Source: Ypsolopha sequella
Lineage: Eukaryota; Arthropoda; Insecta; Lepidoptera; Ypsolophidae
NCBI GenBank assembly: GCA_934047225.1
Contig: OW204000.1
Span: forward strand, 15,022,001 to 15,086,000
DNA length: 64,000 bases
Reading direction: 5' to 3'
In this document: one piece after another, positions 24,615-34,826 of the stretch
How positions within the stretch are numbered: position 1 is the stretch's first letter
Layout: the number at the start of each line of letters is the position of its first letter
The notes under the pieces: generated by a model
What the model saw: only the letters and a program-made list of their open reading frames with translations
Told to the model about the DNA's origin: nothing
Databases searched by the model: none
Position numbers and translations under genes: made by a program

Positions 24615-24773
24615 GCCGATTCTGAAGGCTTTAATTTTAGTTTAAGTGCTGTCAAAGCTAAATTTTCATTGTTGCAAAATACTTCTTAAGTGTGAAGAAC
24701 AGGAGCTAAATTACTTTGGAAAAATTTAAGTCTTGACAGCACTAAAACTAAAGTTAAAGCCTGCAGAATCGGC
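24615..24773. repeat. Fold-back element (159 bp)
   Basis: The arm GCCGATTCTGAAGGCTTTAA pairs with TTAAAGCCTGCAGAATCGGC. Inner arms are AGTGCTGTCAAAGCT and a TCTTGACAGCACT counterpart. Confidence 0.7.
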
Positions 24774-24944
24774 TTTATTGTTTGCAAGATACGTAATAAC
24801 CCTGCCGATCATCAAAATCACTCTATTGTTTGTCTGTCTGTCAGCCGGTGTGTCAAGGCCGTTTTAGGATGCTTTAAAAAATTCAAGTTTAACAATGAAT
24901 TGGGGCACTGTTTCATGTTATTCTAAAAAAAAAAAGTTGCCAGA

Positions 24945-25100
24945 TGACTTTTAGGGTTCCGTACCCGAGGGTGCCAAATGAGATCCTATCACTAAACCTC
25001 CACTAACTGTCTGCCCATCCGTCCGTCCGTCCGTCCGTCTATCACGGGGTCTACTACAGGCTTCAACCGTACGTAGCCAGTTGAAATGTTTAAATAATAT
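24945..25100 (-). repeat. GGTTCCGTACC-terminus repeat fragment with (CCGT)n
   Basis: It starts AGGGTTCCGTACCCGAGGGT and GCCAAATG, and contains the (CCGT)n run at 25018-25039 and GGGTCTACTACAGGCTTCA. It shares this end with 7197-7330, so it is a truncated member of the same family. Confidence 0.5.
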
Positions 25101-25722
25101 TTTCAAATAAAAAAAAAAACAAAAAACTTTAAAAGTTGTTGTAGTGTATTTAATTTCAAATAATATTTTATTTATTTTTATTTTTTATTTATTTTTCACT
25201 CAAAACGATAGCTTAAACAAAAACAAATCAAGGCTATAAAAAAAGAAAAAAGAGAAATATAAAGAAAAAGAAATATAACCTAAACAAACACTTTAGAAAA
25301 ATATAAACGATAACTTAATGCTAACATAAATTATAAATTATAACATATATTAATGTTATATGTGTAATATGTGTTAGTCTATCACGGCAAATTGTTAAAA
25401 TAAAAAAAAAATGTAGCCTAATTCGGTTGTTTTTTAACTTCAATATGCTATTTTTGTCTGCATTTTCGAATACTCAATTTATAGGTATCTAATTTCAATA
25501 ATATCTTTTGTCGTGGTTTGTACCTAATTTCTAATTTTTTTTTATAAGTATTTACAGGAAGTGACTTATTCATATTAGGTTGAATGGTTGAATCTTTATC
25601 AGACTTTAGGATGGGTTCAAGAAATATATTTTTTCGTATTAAAATGTGTGGTGATGACGTCACTGAAGATCAAATGAAAAACATCACTTTTTTTTCATGT
25701 ATTATATTATTTATTTTTGGTG

Positions 25723-25990
25723 TATAAGGTGAAATTTAATCAATCGCCTAAATTCATACTGGAGATTCGGTTAGTGTTCAGGAACAATATTTAATTACCA
25801 GTAAGAAGAAATTCGAAAGAAAAAAAATTTGCTCCTGTACTGCCTATACTATAATTTGTATTTAAACTAGTCCAGTCAGTGGGAGCAAAATCTTTTTTGT
25901 TATGATTTTGAAAAAATGGTCGCCGTACCTTGTTTCTGATCACTAACCGAGTCTCGAATTCAGGCGATTGATAAAATTTCACCTTGTATA
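25723..25990. repeat. Fold-back element with CAAGGTGAAAT ends (268 bp)
   Basis: The left arm TATAAGGTGAAATTTAATCA and ATCGCC pairs with GGCGATTGATAAAATTTCAC and CTTGTATA. An inner arm GATTCGGTTAGTG pairs with CACTAACCGAGTC. The terminal motif is shared with the head of the 11545-11870 element, with 27820-27855 and, more loosely, with 42497-42778. Confidence 0.75.
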
Positions 25991-26084
25991 TTAGTGTATG
26001 TATACATCGTATTCTAAGTATTTGTATGTACAATTAAGGATCTTAGGTATTTGCTATCCATTTAATAATAATTATTTATTTTGT

Positions 26085-26255
26085 GCACCACCTTCGGATT
26101 ATTTTTTCAAACAATTAATTTCCACCCGAAGGTTGTCTGGAAGAAATCGCTATACGTGATAAGGCCGCCAATTGCTACTTTCTTTTATAAGTTTGTTCTT
26201 TTACCTGTTTTATTTATTTTGGTGAATAATAAAGAGATATTTGTCTTGTTTTGTC
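26085..26255 (+). mobile_element. SINE/RTE-like 3' end, copy 2
   Basis: The best-preserved copy: CGAAGGTTGTCTGGAAGAAA, TCGCTATACGTGATAAGGCC and GCCAATTGCTAC, then a T-rich stretch ending AATAATAAAGAGATATTTGT. I recognise this as a very common lepidopteran repeat end, often found in transcript 3' UTRs. Confidence 0.7.
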
Positions 26256-26464
26256 TTTTTCATTTTATCAAGGAGATGCACGCTGGTTTTAATATCTGCT
26301 ATCCCTCGAAACGGTTTTCGAATCGTTAATATTGGCCAAAAAGAAAACATACAAAAAAGCCTCGAAAATATATAATTTTTCTATATTTATAATACGTACA
26401 AGTTTAAATTTTTTTCAGATTGTGGTATATACTCTTAAAATAAGTAAGCAAAAAACAAAAATTT

Positions 26465-26640
26465 GGGTTCTGTACCCAGAGGGTGCCGAAATGTTTGTTA
26501 GGCACTACCATTTTAGCGCCTTGTTTATTGCCGTCTCGATTTTGCTATGGCATCAATAATGTTTTTAGGGTTCCGTACCTGTATTGTGTGGTGAACCCTT
26601 TGTGTGTAAGTTCGACTCACACTTGGCCGGTTTATTATTT
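26465..26640 (-). repeat. GGCCAAGTGCGAGTC-family repeat, copy 4 (truncated)
   Basis: Read on the minus strand it begins AATAAACCGGCCAAGTGTGA and GTCGAACTTACAC. Its other end on the + strand is GGGTTCTGTACCCAGAGGGT, GCC. Confidence 0.55.
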
Positions 26641-26931
26641 AATTGACTTTTAGTGGTCGCTGCTATGATTGTTTGCTAAAGTTTCATTTGCGAAACCGAA
26701 TGCCGAACCAGGTTTCCGATCGAAATAACTTGTTCATTGATTCTGGAAAAGCCGAAGGCCGAGCCGTGTTTCTGACTGAAATTACGTCACCATTTGATTT
26801 ACAACAGAATTCCGGCACGATGCACGAAAAGTTAGGTACACATTATTATTTTAATGTAATAAATAAAAAGTATCAATATCAATAAGTATCAATAAAACCA
26901 TTTTAATAAATCTAAAAAGAAGAAAAAATCA

Positions 26932-27250
26932 CTAATCAATAGCCCTTTCATCTTGCTCAGGCTCTTGACAATCTTGATTTTTATTAAAACAGCTTAGACC
27001 TCGGCAACTGTTACACATTGTATGTAGTACAGCGCAGGCCAATTTCAGCACAGCTGCATCTTTTTCCGCAGCCTTGCTTACAAGCACATGATATCAATTT
27101 AAGAATTGCAGCGGGAGCTGGTGATTCTGTTATAAATATAGGATTCAGGAAAGCGTCAGTTTTGTACAGCCCCCTTTTTCTAGATTTAACACATTTCCCT
27201 TGAATTTCTTGAACGCATCTTTCAGTCTGACGAAGATTCGACCATTCAAC
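26932..27250 (-). pseudogene. Frameshifted CXC cysteine-rich (tesmin/TSO1-like) fragment
   Basis: The minus-strand frame reads ...ESPAPAAILKLISCACKQGC, GKRCSCAEIGLRC, then stops. After a shift of frame it continues CNSCRGLSCFNKNQDC to a stop. The CxCxxGCxxxCxC spacing resembles the C-terminal cysteine-rich motif of transposon-associated insect proteins and, more distantly, CXC domains. The break coincides with a tandem TACA (ACTACATACAATG), so a 4-bp duplication probably caused the frameshift. It has no upstream partner here and looks like a degraded mobile-element ORF in the dipeptidase intron. Confidence 0.5.
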
Positions 27251-27394
27251 CTAATATGGTTACGTCACTTCCTATAATAATAAAAATACTTATAAATCGG
27301 TTTAAAAGCATGATATATATGTAATATTGAAGTTACATAACTAAATGAATCTATTTATTCCAAAAATCAGGCAAATATTGCACATTGAAGTAAA

Positions 27395-28050
27395 AAAAGT
27401 TAAGCACGTGTCAGACTCGCGCACCTAGGGTTCCGTAATTCAACAATTTTGGGAATAGAAAATTTTGTTTTGTCATTTTGTTTTCGTGAATTTCTCAAAC
27501 ACTTTATTTCCTGTAATCTTAACGATGATTTATTTTATATTTTTTGGCCCACCAGTTTTGGAGATAAGGGGGAAATAATTTGTTTATTTGGTGTGTATAT
27601 TTAAGTGGTTTTTCGAAGATTTCTCAAAATTATTAGGAATATATTGGCCAATTTCAAAATTTTCAAATTTCATTTTACACCTTGTTATGTGGGCAAATTA
27701 ATGCTATTTTTGTGCCAAATTTCAAACCTTTATTTTACAGTGCTAAAATTATGAGGCTGTGACATACGGACAGACGGACAATGGAGTCTCACTACAAACG
27801 TGAGGGTCTCCAGTATGGGTTCGGGCGGTTGATTAGATTTCACCTTGTATAATTATAGATTTTAATCGTATATATAAATTAAATAAACCTTTAATTTAGT
27901 TCGAGAACATCTATTATTTTATTACATATTTATATTTTATAACATTAAATTTGACTCTTATAATGTGTATTAATATATCTACTTTACAAAATAAACTATT
28001 TGAATTTGAAGGTTTCTTTTGTACATTTTAGATACTACGGAAACCTAAAA
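27395..28050 (+). repeat. GGCCAAGTGCGAGTC-family repeat, copy 5, split by a nested insertion
   Basis: The long subtype as at 13618: CACCAGTTTTGGAGATAAGG, GGGCAAATTAATGCTATTTT and ACGGACAGACGGACAATGGA. It is interrupted after ACTACAAACG (about 27800) and resumes at about 28010 with GGTTTCTTTTGTACATTTTA. The interrupting DNA is the second (TTTGAA)n-tailed element. Confidence 0.7.
27820..28012 (+). mobile_element. (TTTGAA)n-tailed retroelement-like repeat, copy 2 (nested)
   Basis: It runs from GGCGGTTGATTAGATTTCAC and CTTGTATAATT to AAAATAAACTATTTGAATTT GAA-type tail. It matches 11545-11870 in reverse complement. Its insertion inside another repeat gives relative age. Confidence 0.6.
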
Positions 28051-28789
28051 AGGACCGAATCAAAATAAATATTAAATTGAAAAATTATCTTGCGATACGG
28101 GACATGTTTCAAATTCTTTCCCAATTCATTTTCAAGCGAGCGCGTGTCTGTCATCAGTAAACGCAACAACGTCTATCAACCACGGACAAGTGAGAATTTT
28201 TGCCGCCACGGCCGAGGTGTTGCGGGGTAATGCGAGGAGGGTACTAAGCAAGGAAATGAGATGAGATAGTATATTTTTTTTTTATTTATTTTATTTTATT
28301 TTGAAAAACAAACAGTCTTACAAGAAAATACAAGCAGTGAAATGATAAGTAGACTTATTATAGACAGATCGTTTTTCCAAAATTATCACACAGTATATCT
28401 TTATAAAAATACCGAAACGTTAACAGTTAAAGATTAACAGACTTATTAGTTTAATAGACTTATGAACTTAAACTTATGAACTTAAAAGAACAGAACATTT
28501 TCAAGAAGTACGTTATTATGTAACTTATTATGTTATTATGTAACGTTATTATGTATGTATCGTATAGTATACGATAACATTTGTATAGTAGTGCAATTGC
28601 ACTGATGTGTTGGCAAAAAAGGTTTGCCCTCCTTACGACGTCTAATGGCTGAGTGGTCTGTGACACTGACAGAGCCTGTGTCTGACGACAGACCCTCGCA
28701 TATAAATTAATTAGGAAAGAATTCGAAACATGTCACGTATTGCGAGATAATTTTATGTAAGTTAATCTGTCATACATATTTAAATTATT

Positions 28790-29560
28790 TTTCAATGCAA
28801 GTGCTCGTAAAGCCCCACTTTTTATGCATCAAAACCGAACAGAAAGTCGATGATTTTGCCCTAGGGCTTTATTATTATTATTATTTTTTATTTATTGACG
28901 AGAAGTTGGCTATCCTTCAACCGGAAAGGTATACCATAAATGTTACACTTTTTTCCAGTGTTTAACTGCTCTGGATACAGTCCTTTTGAGCCAATCATTA
29001 ACTTGCAAAATTGTAACAATGTAACTTTCAACTTTAATAATGTGTTCTCCTTTTTTATTGTGAACAGAAGCTAAATGTATTTACAATAAATTAAATTAAA
29101 AACTAAACTTAATCTAAATTAAAATTATTAACAAATATAATGCCTATATTAAATAAAAAATGTTTTTTAAATCGTCGGCGTTGGGGAGGGTACCTAAGAC
29201 GCTGGCAGCGTTACCTCGTTGGATCGCTAAGCTGATCCTCTGACCGAGGTAAGCTCCGGCCCTTGGGTCACCAGAGGCGTCGACCAGGCGTGCCGACAAT
29301 TCTTTAAAAAGTTGCCGTGCGGCCGGGCCCCATGGTCCAAGGGTTTCAACAATTTAATAATTAAATTGTTTTCTTTGATTATATTTGTTTTATTTCCTCA
29401 CACTATGCATTGAAAAACGTAGTATGATACGCGGGCGTAAAAGCAATAAATTACTCGGTTACGTTTAAAACACTCGCTACGCTCGTGTTTTAAATCGTCC
29501 TCGTAATTTGTTCCTTTTCGCCCTTGTAGCATAAACTACTATTACAGCTCGCCTGGTCAT
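28790..29560 (-). repeat. Dispersed repeat I, copy 2, interrupted by a retrotransposon fragment
   Basis: It carries in inverse order and orientation all blocks of 9660-10070: AAGTGCTCGTAAAGCCC, CCCTAGGGCTTTATTATTAT, GGATACAGTCCTTTTGAGCC, then AATAAATTACTCGGTTACGT and TCGTCCTCGTAATTTGTTCC. About 330 bp of unrelated DNA (29040-29375) separates the halves and is absent from copy 1. Confidence 0.65.
29040..29375 (-). mobile_element. Non-LTR retrotransposon pol C-terminus, 5'-truncated insertion
   Basis: The minus-strand frame reads ETLGPWGPAARQLFKELSAR, LVDASGDPRAGAYLGQRIS and LAIQRGNAASVLGTLPNADD without stops, then AT-rich 3' UTR. It is the least damaged of three copies of this family (also 815-1870 and 41430-41740). 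The 5' truncation and insertion into repeat I are typical of target-primed retrotransposition. Confidence 0.75.
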
Positions 29561-30772
29561 ATTTAGTAAAATAAAAAAATCCTTTATTTTCGTTGACTTA
29601 GTTTATTTTCGTAAAAATGTCCTAACTAAGTACAATTTATTCGGCGGTTCCCAAACTAAGCTAAGACTTGGTACTTGAGAGCCAGGTGGCTCGTTTACTA
29701 GAATTTTTGTACAGTATCGCTCGATGCCCTTTGTGGCTGGAATAATTACGTACCAACTTGAAATTTTAAATTAAGGTATTCAATACAACGTGCGACACAA
29801 AAGATTTCAAAGCAATTGTGCCTACGAGTGTGCTTCAATGTCCATTCCTCCCTGTCTATCATACAGGGTACAGGCAAATTGATCGAGACACGTCAACAAG
29901 GCAAGGCCAGCTTGTGACCTGCCTCAATCTACCCTCCTTGGAGTATAACCTCATTTGCATACATCTCTGCAGTAGACAACATTCAACCGATGAATGCATT
30001 ACTGTCTAAACATAAATATATACACAATCGGTATATACCTATATAGACATAGTATAAGTAAATGAAAGCTTCATGAATATTATAAATGATTCTTGGAAAT
30101 ACGGGTTGATGTTTACGTAGATAAAAGATGAGCTATGTCAATAGCAATAAACAAAGGATTGTGTATTGACGAGCGTTGTTACAGATTTTATAGACAGACC
30201 TTGTCCAAACACGGGTACAATAGTGATTGATTGATTTGTTACTTTGATTGGTGAAAGGAAATACTTTGCTAAACCCAAAAGGATTCTTTTATGCTCCCGA
30301 ATGTTGTTACTGCATCCAATATTATATTATACCAAGTCACAAACTTCACGTTTATAATGTTTAAATATAGGTTGCGTAACGCTAAATACTACAGCATAAT
30401 TGGTTACGCCGCGCCGCACCGTACCGCACTTATGTGTATAAATGTTGAGGTCCATACGATATATTATTAAGTTGACATTGTATGGTATACGAGTACATTG
30501 TCACTACGACGGCATTTAGCTTTAGTACTACAGCGGCAATCGTTCTAGTACGCTCGTTGAATTCTTTTATAGCGAATTCGTATTTCGTAGCCACTCTCGT
30601 AGCACTTGCGTAGCACACAATGAATAGCATAGAGCGCTTGCTGGTTGAACACTTTGATATACTCGTAGGGTCTTGAATGGTGGGTGTTGCGGTCGTGACA
30701 TTTTTATTGTGGTTTTTTGGTATCCTCTAGAGTTTATAAGAAAAATAATATTTATTATTCGTTAATTTTAGG

Positions 30773-30910
30773 AATCAATCAATCAATCAATCAATAAACA
30801 CTTTATTGCACAGAAAATTAAAATAAAAACTCAAGAGTACAGGATAACACAAAAGGCAAGGGCGGACTTATTTCTTTAAAGAAATTTCTTCCAGTTAACC
30901 GATGGTACAG
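30773..30910 (-). mobile_element. SINE/RTE-like 3' end, copy 3, with (ATTG)n tail
   Basis: On the minus strand: CGGTTAACTGGAAGAAATTT, CTTTAAAGAAATAAGTCCGCC, then CTGTGCAATAAAGTGTTTAT and a (TTGA)n tail (+ strand AATC run at 30773-30795). The tandem tetranucleotide tail marks the retrotransposon 3' end. Confidence 0.7.
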
Positions 30911-31534
30911 AGAGAAAAGAAAATTTTACAAAAATAGCGTATTTGTGCAAAAAGAATCAGTCAATTTTAAGTTTTAATTATATTAACGGTAATGATTTGA
31001 TTCCCTACGAATCAATTCAATCCTAAGTTTTAACCAAAAAATTACACCTAATTTACCTGCCATTCGAAGCATTCAGTTTCGTACAATAAACAGTGGCCCT
31101 TGTAAATATAGAACCCTGACAACGAAGCTATACCTAGCCATAGCCCGGTGGGTAGGTCGGTAGGTAAGCACTTATAATGGTGTTGTAATGTGTGCAGGGA
31201 TCCGGGCACGTTTTGCTCTAGATATAGGGTTGTTGTCTCCCTCAAATTAACTTGTGATCCCCTAAAATATTGCCTTCAATTAAGCGCCACGAAATTATGA
31301 TCTATGTTGTGTATGAGTGCAGAATACACATTGTATTCACGTCTTTATATACCGCTTTCATGTTATTTATTAGTTTCATTAGTCGTTTGATTTCATCTTA
31401 GTTATTCGCCATATCGATGGAACGATTCTATCAAAAGAATAACTTGATTACTTATATTGTTTATTTATTGGATATGTGATCTAATACCATTGAAGTTTGC
31501 TTCTATGTTTCAATTTATCGGCATGTCTGTAGAT

Positions 31535-31628
31535 CCATATGGATCTAATGAGAAAAAACAGTCTCAGTAGACCCACCATTTGAAGACTGGATCTAACGAG
31601 AAAAAAGTCTTAGTAGATCCATGGATCT
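31535..31628 (+). repeat. Short tandem duplication (two ~45-bp units)
   Basis: TGGATCTAATGAGAAAAAAC and AGTCTCAGTAGACCCA is repeated as TGGATCTAACGAGAAAAAAG and TCTTAGTAGATCCATGG. It is near the 3' end of the dipeptidase intron. Confidence 0.5.
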
Positions 31629-32332
31629 TACTTTATGGATATACTGAGAATGATCCAACAGTAGTAAACTAGTACAAACGTCCTCAGATAATGTCCCACA
31701 AACGAGATAATACCGAGCGTTGATGAGCCGGCAAACAAAAGCACATCGCAATATTCTCCGACGTGATGCGACCACTGATGTTGTTCTCAAACGACTACTA
31801 GCTCCAGAATCAATTAGAATAGCTTCCCCGTATAATGACTGAAAAATATGAGCAGCGTAATTTTACTGTAAGCTTAACGGGGGAGGCCGGAGCTCCTGTG
31901 AACCAGTACTCCGTGCCAGTTCCCGCTGTAAATGGGTCAGGGAGTCAGAGGCTACTCGGCCCCTCCCCCCTTCCATCACACAGCCGGCTACCCTCCACCC
32001 CCTGTTTTCATACTGTGCCCCTTGCATAATTGAACACTCGGAAAATTATTGTCACGCCTGATACGAACTGCAACTGTGAATTTAACTCTCGTGGGGGCAT
32101 AATAAAGTTATTAGCGATTCCTGAGGGGCTTACAGTATGAGCTTTTGCAGTTGATAAACATTTAATATGATTTGTTTGTGTGATTTACACTGGAGTGGAG
32201 GCATATTTTAAATTGAATGTGAATATAAAATGCAAATAGAGTTTTAACAAACTGCGCAGATTCTCGTGTAGTATCAAACTTGTTAATTACTAAAATTAAA
32301 GTTTAACAGATACAATTTTACAATTGTTTCAG

Positions 32333-33676
32333 GCGGCAGTGCCGGAGGGCATGACGTTCCCCGGTCCGCTGCCGGACGTGGCGGAACGCTGCGGGCGCTG
32401 GGCGCCGGACTCGCTGTCAGCCTCGGCGTCCGGCTCGTCGGACGAGAAGCCGACACCGCGCCGACCTCGCTGGCGCATCGCGCTCGCCGCGCTGGTCGTG
32501 CTCGCCGCCCTCGCCGCCGCGCTCGCACTGCCACTCGCGCTCGGCGGCGGTGGCCGAGCCACGCCCGAGCAGAGACTCACCACTGTACGGAAACTCTTGC
32601 GGGACTCGCCACTCGTCGACGGACACAACGATCTCGCCTGGAATGTGCGCAAATTCCTTCACAATAAAATTGGTGACTTCAATCTGAGCGCCGGACTCGA
32701 GAGCCTCGAGCCGTGGGCGAAGTCGCGCTGGTCGCACACGGACATCCCGCGACTGAGGCTCGGCCAGGTGGGTGCGCAGTTCTGGTCCGCGTATGTGCCG
32801 TGTGGTGCGCGCGACAGGGACGCCGTGCAACTAGCGTTAGAACAAATGGACGTTATAAAACGCATAGTAGATATGAATGCGGCTCATTTAGCTCTCGTAA
32901 CAGACGCCGCGGAACTTCTTGAGGCTCACCGGGAGGGACGGATAGCGTCCCTCATTGGTGTGGAGGGGGGGCACGCTTTAGGGGACTCACTCGCAGTGTT
33001 ACGCGCGTTCTACCAATTGGGAGCCCGGTACCTCACTGTTACACACACGTGCGACAATCGGTGGGCGCGCGCAGCTGGCACCGCAGGCGGACTGTCAGAG
33101 TTCGGCCGCGCCGTCGTCCGGGAGATGAACCGGCTCGGGATGATCGTCGATCTGTCACATGCTGGCGAAGAGACAGCGCGAGACGCCCTAGAAACGTCAC
33201 AAGCTCCTGTCGTTTTCTCACACTCAGGCGCAGCTGCCATCTGCAATTCGACGCGGAACGTCCCGGACGAGCTGCTCCGCATGATCGCAGCTAACGGAGG
33301 CGTGGTGATGATCAACTTCTACGCAAAGCTGGTGACGTGCGGGGAGCGCGCGACCGTGGAGGACGTGGTGGCACACATCAAGCACGTGCGGCGCGTGGCC
33401 GGCGTGGAGCACGTTGGTCTCGGTGCTGGGTACGACGGTATCGACGCGCCGCCAGAGGGCTTGGAGGACGTCTCGCGTTACCCGCACCTGCTGGCCGAGC
33501 TGCTGCGCGACCCCGACTGGAGCGAGGAGGACGTGCGCAAGCTGGCTGGAATGAACGTGGTGCGCGTGCTGCGGCACGTGGAGCGCGTGCGTGACCAGTG
33601 GCGCCGCGCCGCCGTGCTGCCGGGCGAGGAGACAGCTGGCGCTCGCCGCGGGGACTGCGTCTATGGAACGGCGTGA
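32333..33676 (+). CDS. Membrane dipeptidase (peptidase M19), catalytic exon with membrane anchor
   Basis: This single exon follows acceptor TTGTTTCAG|GCG (phase 0) and encodes 447 residues to TGA. Numbered in the spliced 500-residue protein: a Ser/Pro-rich cytoplasmic part; one hydrophobic anchor at about 101-124 after a basic stretch (type II topology); then a full M19 domain. Zinc-site residues are H151 and D153 (VDGHNDLAW), E264 (GVEGGH), H329 (DLSHAG) and H350 (FSHSGA). H291 (TVTHTCDN) and R361 (STRNVPD) are also kept. Possible N-glycosylation sequons are NLS near 170 and NST near 358. The C-terminal GDCVYGTA resembles the family's terminal Cys motif. The family hydrolyses dipeptides and related substrates such as leukotriene D4. 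The catalytic Asp of the GxGxDFDG motif is Gly here (GLGAGYDG, G419), so activity is uncertain. Codon use is very GC-rich compared with the neighbouring DNA. Confidence 0.95.
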   Translation, partial: AAVPEGMTFPGPLPDVAERCGRWAPDSLSASASGSSDEKPTPRRPRWRIALAALVVLAALAAALALPLALGGGGRATPEQRLTTVRKLLRDSPLVDGHNDLAWNVRKFLHNKIGDFNLSAGLESLEPWAKSRWSHTDIPRLRLGQVGAQFWSAYVPCGARDRDAVQLALEQMDVIKRIVDMNAAHLALVTDAAELLEAHREGRIASLIGVEGGHALGDSLAVLRAFYQLGARYLTVTHTCDNRWARAAGTAGGLSEFGRAVVREMNRLGMIVDLSHAGEETARDALETSQAPVVFSHSGAAAICNSTRNVPDELLRMIAANGGVVMINFYAKLVTCGERATVEDVVAHIKHVRRVAGVEHVGLGAGYDGIDAPPEGLEDVSRYPHLLAELLRDPDWSEEDVRKLAGMNVVRVLRHVERVRDQWRRAAVLPGEETAGARRGDCVYGTA

Positions 33677-33789
33677 CGTAGGCTGCGTGCCGCGCGCCTC
33701 CCGTCCCGCGGCCCTCCTCGTACTGCTCAATATTGACACTTGTTGAACGTAGTTTATATATGTAATTAGTGTCGCAATGTGATTTAGCG

Positions 33790-33795
33790 AATAAA
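33790..33795 (+). terminator. Polyadenylation signal AATAAA of the dipeptidase gene
   Basis: An AATAAA hexamer lies about 115 bp after the dipeptidase stop codon, after a short 3' UTR that turns AT-rich. This fits a compact single-signal 3' end. Confidence 0.6.
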
Positions 33796-33799
33796 GTAA

Positions 33800-34820
33800 T
33801 ATTTACCTCCTCCCGAAACTAATGCACAAAAGACAGCAGAGTAGCCTGCTCGCTGGGTCTCTCAGCTGAACTCTCTCCATCCATGCACACAACTTCGTTA
33901 TCGAATGAGACCCATACCGTGATTTGTATGATGTGAGTCACAATGATATAAAAGAAATGTGTTTATAGAAAAAATAAATATTCTTTATTTATACTCGTCT
34001 AGTTTTTATTTCTAAAAGGAAGTTAAAAGCATTAGGAATAGAAGAGCTTGTATGACTAGATGAATGGATGTTGAAGAATGGTAGCAGATCGAAATCTGTA
34101 GTCTCTACCTACCCTATTGGGAGACAAGGTGTATGTGTATATGTCAGTTTCACTTGGTATATCAACTCTGGCGTAAATACCTTGTATTGTCCACAAGAAG
34201 AAAATTATTCGTAGTACACGTAGAATTTTTTGTTTTGCTGATGATATCGCGGCTTATATGATAATAGGATGCAGGACTCGTTACGCGCAAACCTCTATAC
34301 AAACGCTTTAAACACATTGTGATGTGTCTATGGAATGTTATTTTAATATTTTAGGCCGAGTCCATTAACATTATCTAGATCTATGTTTAAGAGGATATAC
34401 CGTGGCGAAATCAGTGTTTGATGGGCGTGGTTTCACGCTCGCCGCGAGCAGAGAATATAAAGTATTACAGCGAGTCAGCGCGACAAACCGCAGCTGCAGG
34501 AGTATTGCCGTTGCAATATTCCACAATTTCCACATAACATACTAAATAACTAATCAATTCAAAAATAAATATTATATTATTAAATACAAATAAATTTAAT
34601 TATCATACAGATACAGTTATCGAGTTTTCACTGTATTTTGAAATTTTAGAACAGAAGCAGTGGAGTCGCTATTATGGTTTTATTTTCAAAAATATTGACC
34701 ACAAAAAAATAAGTTTTCGTAATGATAAGCTAATCGTTGGTATAGGAGCCCAGAGAATTTTTTACACGTCATTTTCAGGATAAATTGTAAAAAGAAAAGG
34801 ACAATGGTTCTTTTAAAATA
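33800..34820. other. Intergenic region after the dipeptidase gene
   Basis: AT-rich sequence with no gene, clear repeat or RNA that I can support. Confidence 0.5.
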
Positions 34821-34826
34821 TTTTAA

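Larger units (their letters stand above)
2972..32332 (+). other. Putative 29-kb first intron of the dipeptidase gene
   Basis: It runs from donor GTAAGT at 2972 to acceptor CAG at 32332. I found no host protein-coding exon inside it, only repeats and transposon remnants (listed separately) and one isolated GC-rich patch at about 22980-23120. Stretches where I see nothing beyond AT-rich unique-looking sequence include about 3000-5600, 7700-9650, 10070-11540, 11900-13600, 14540-15950, 21200-21690, 23790-24600 and 29560-30770. Confidence 0.55.

Noticed and set aside
31835..32029. 64-codon frame just upstream of the dipeptidase exon
   Set aside because: There is no splice link to the exon, no motif, and composition like GC-skewed noncoding DNA.
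32417..33739. Several antisense frames over the dipeptidase exon
   Set aside because: They are shadows of a GC-rich coding exon with no family similarity.
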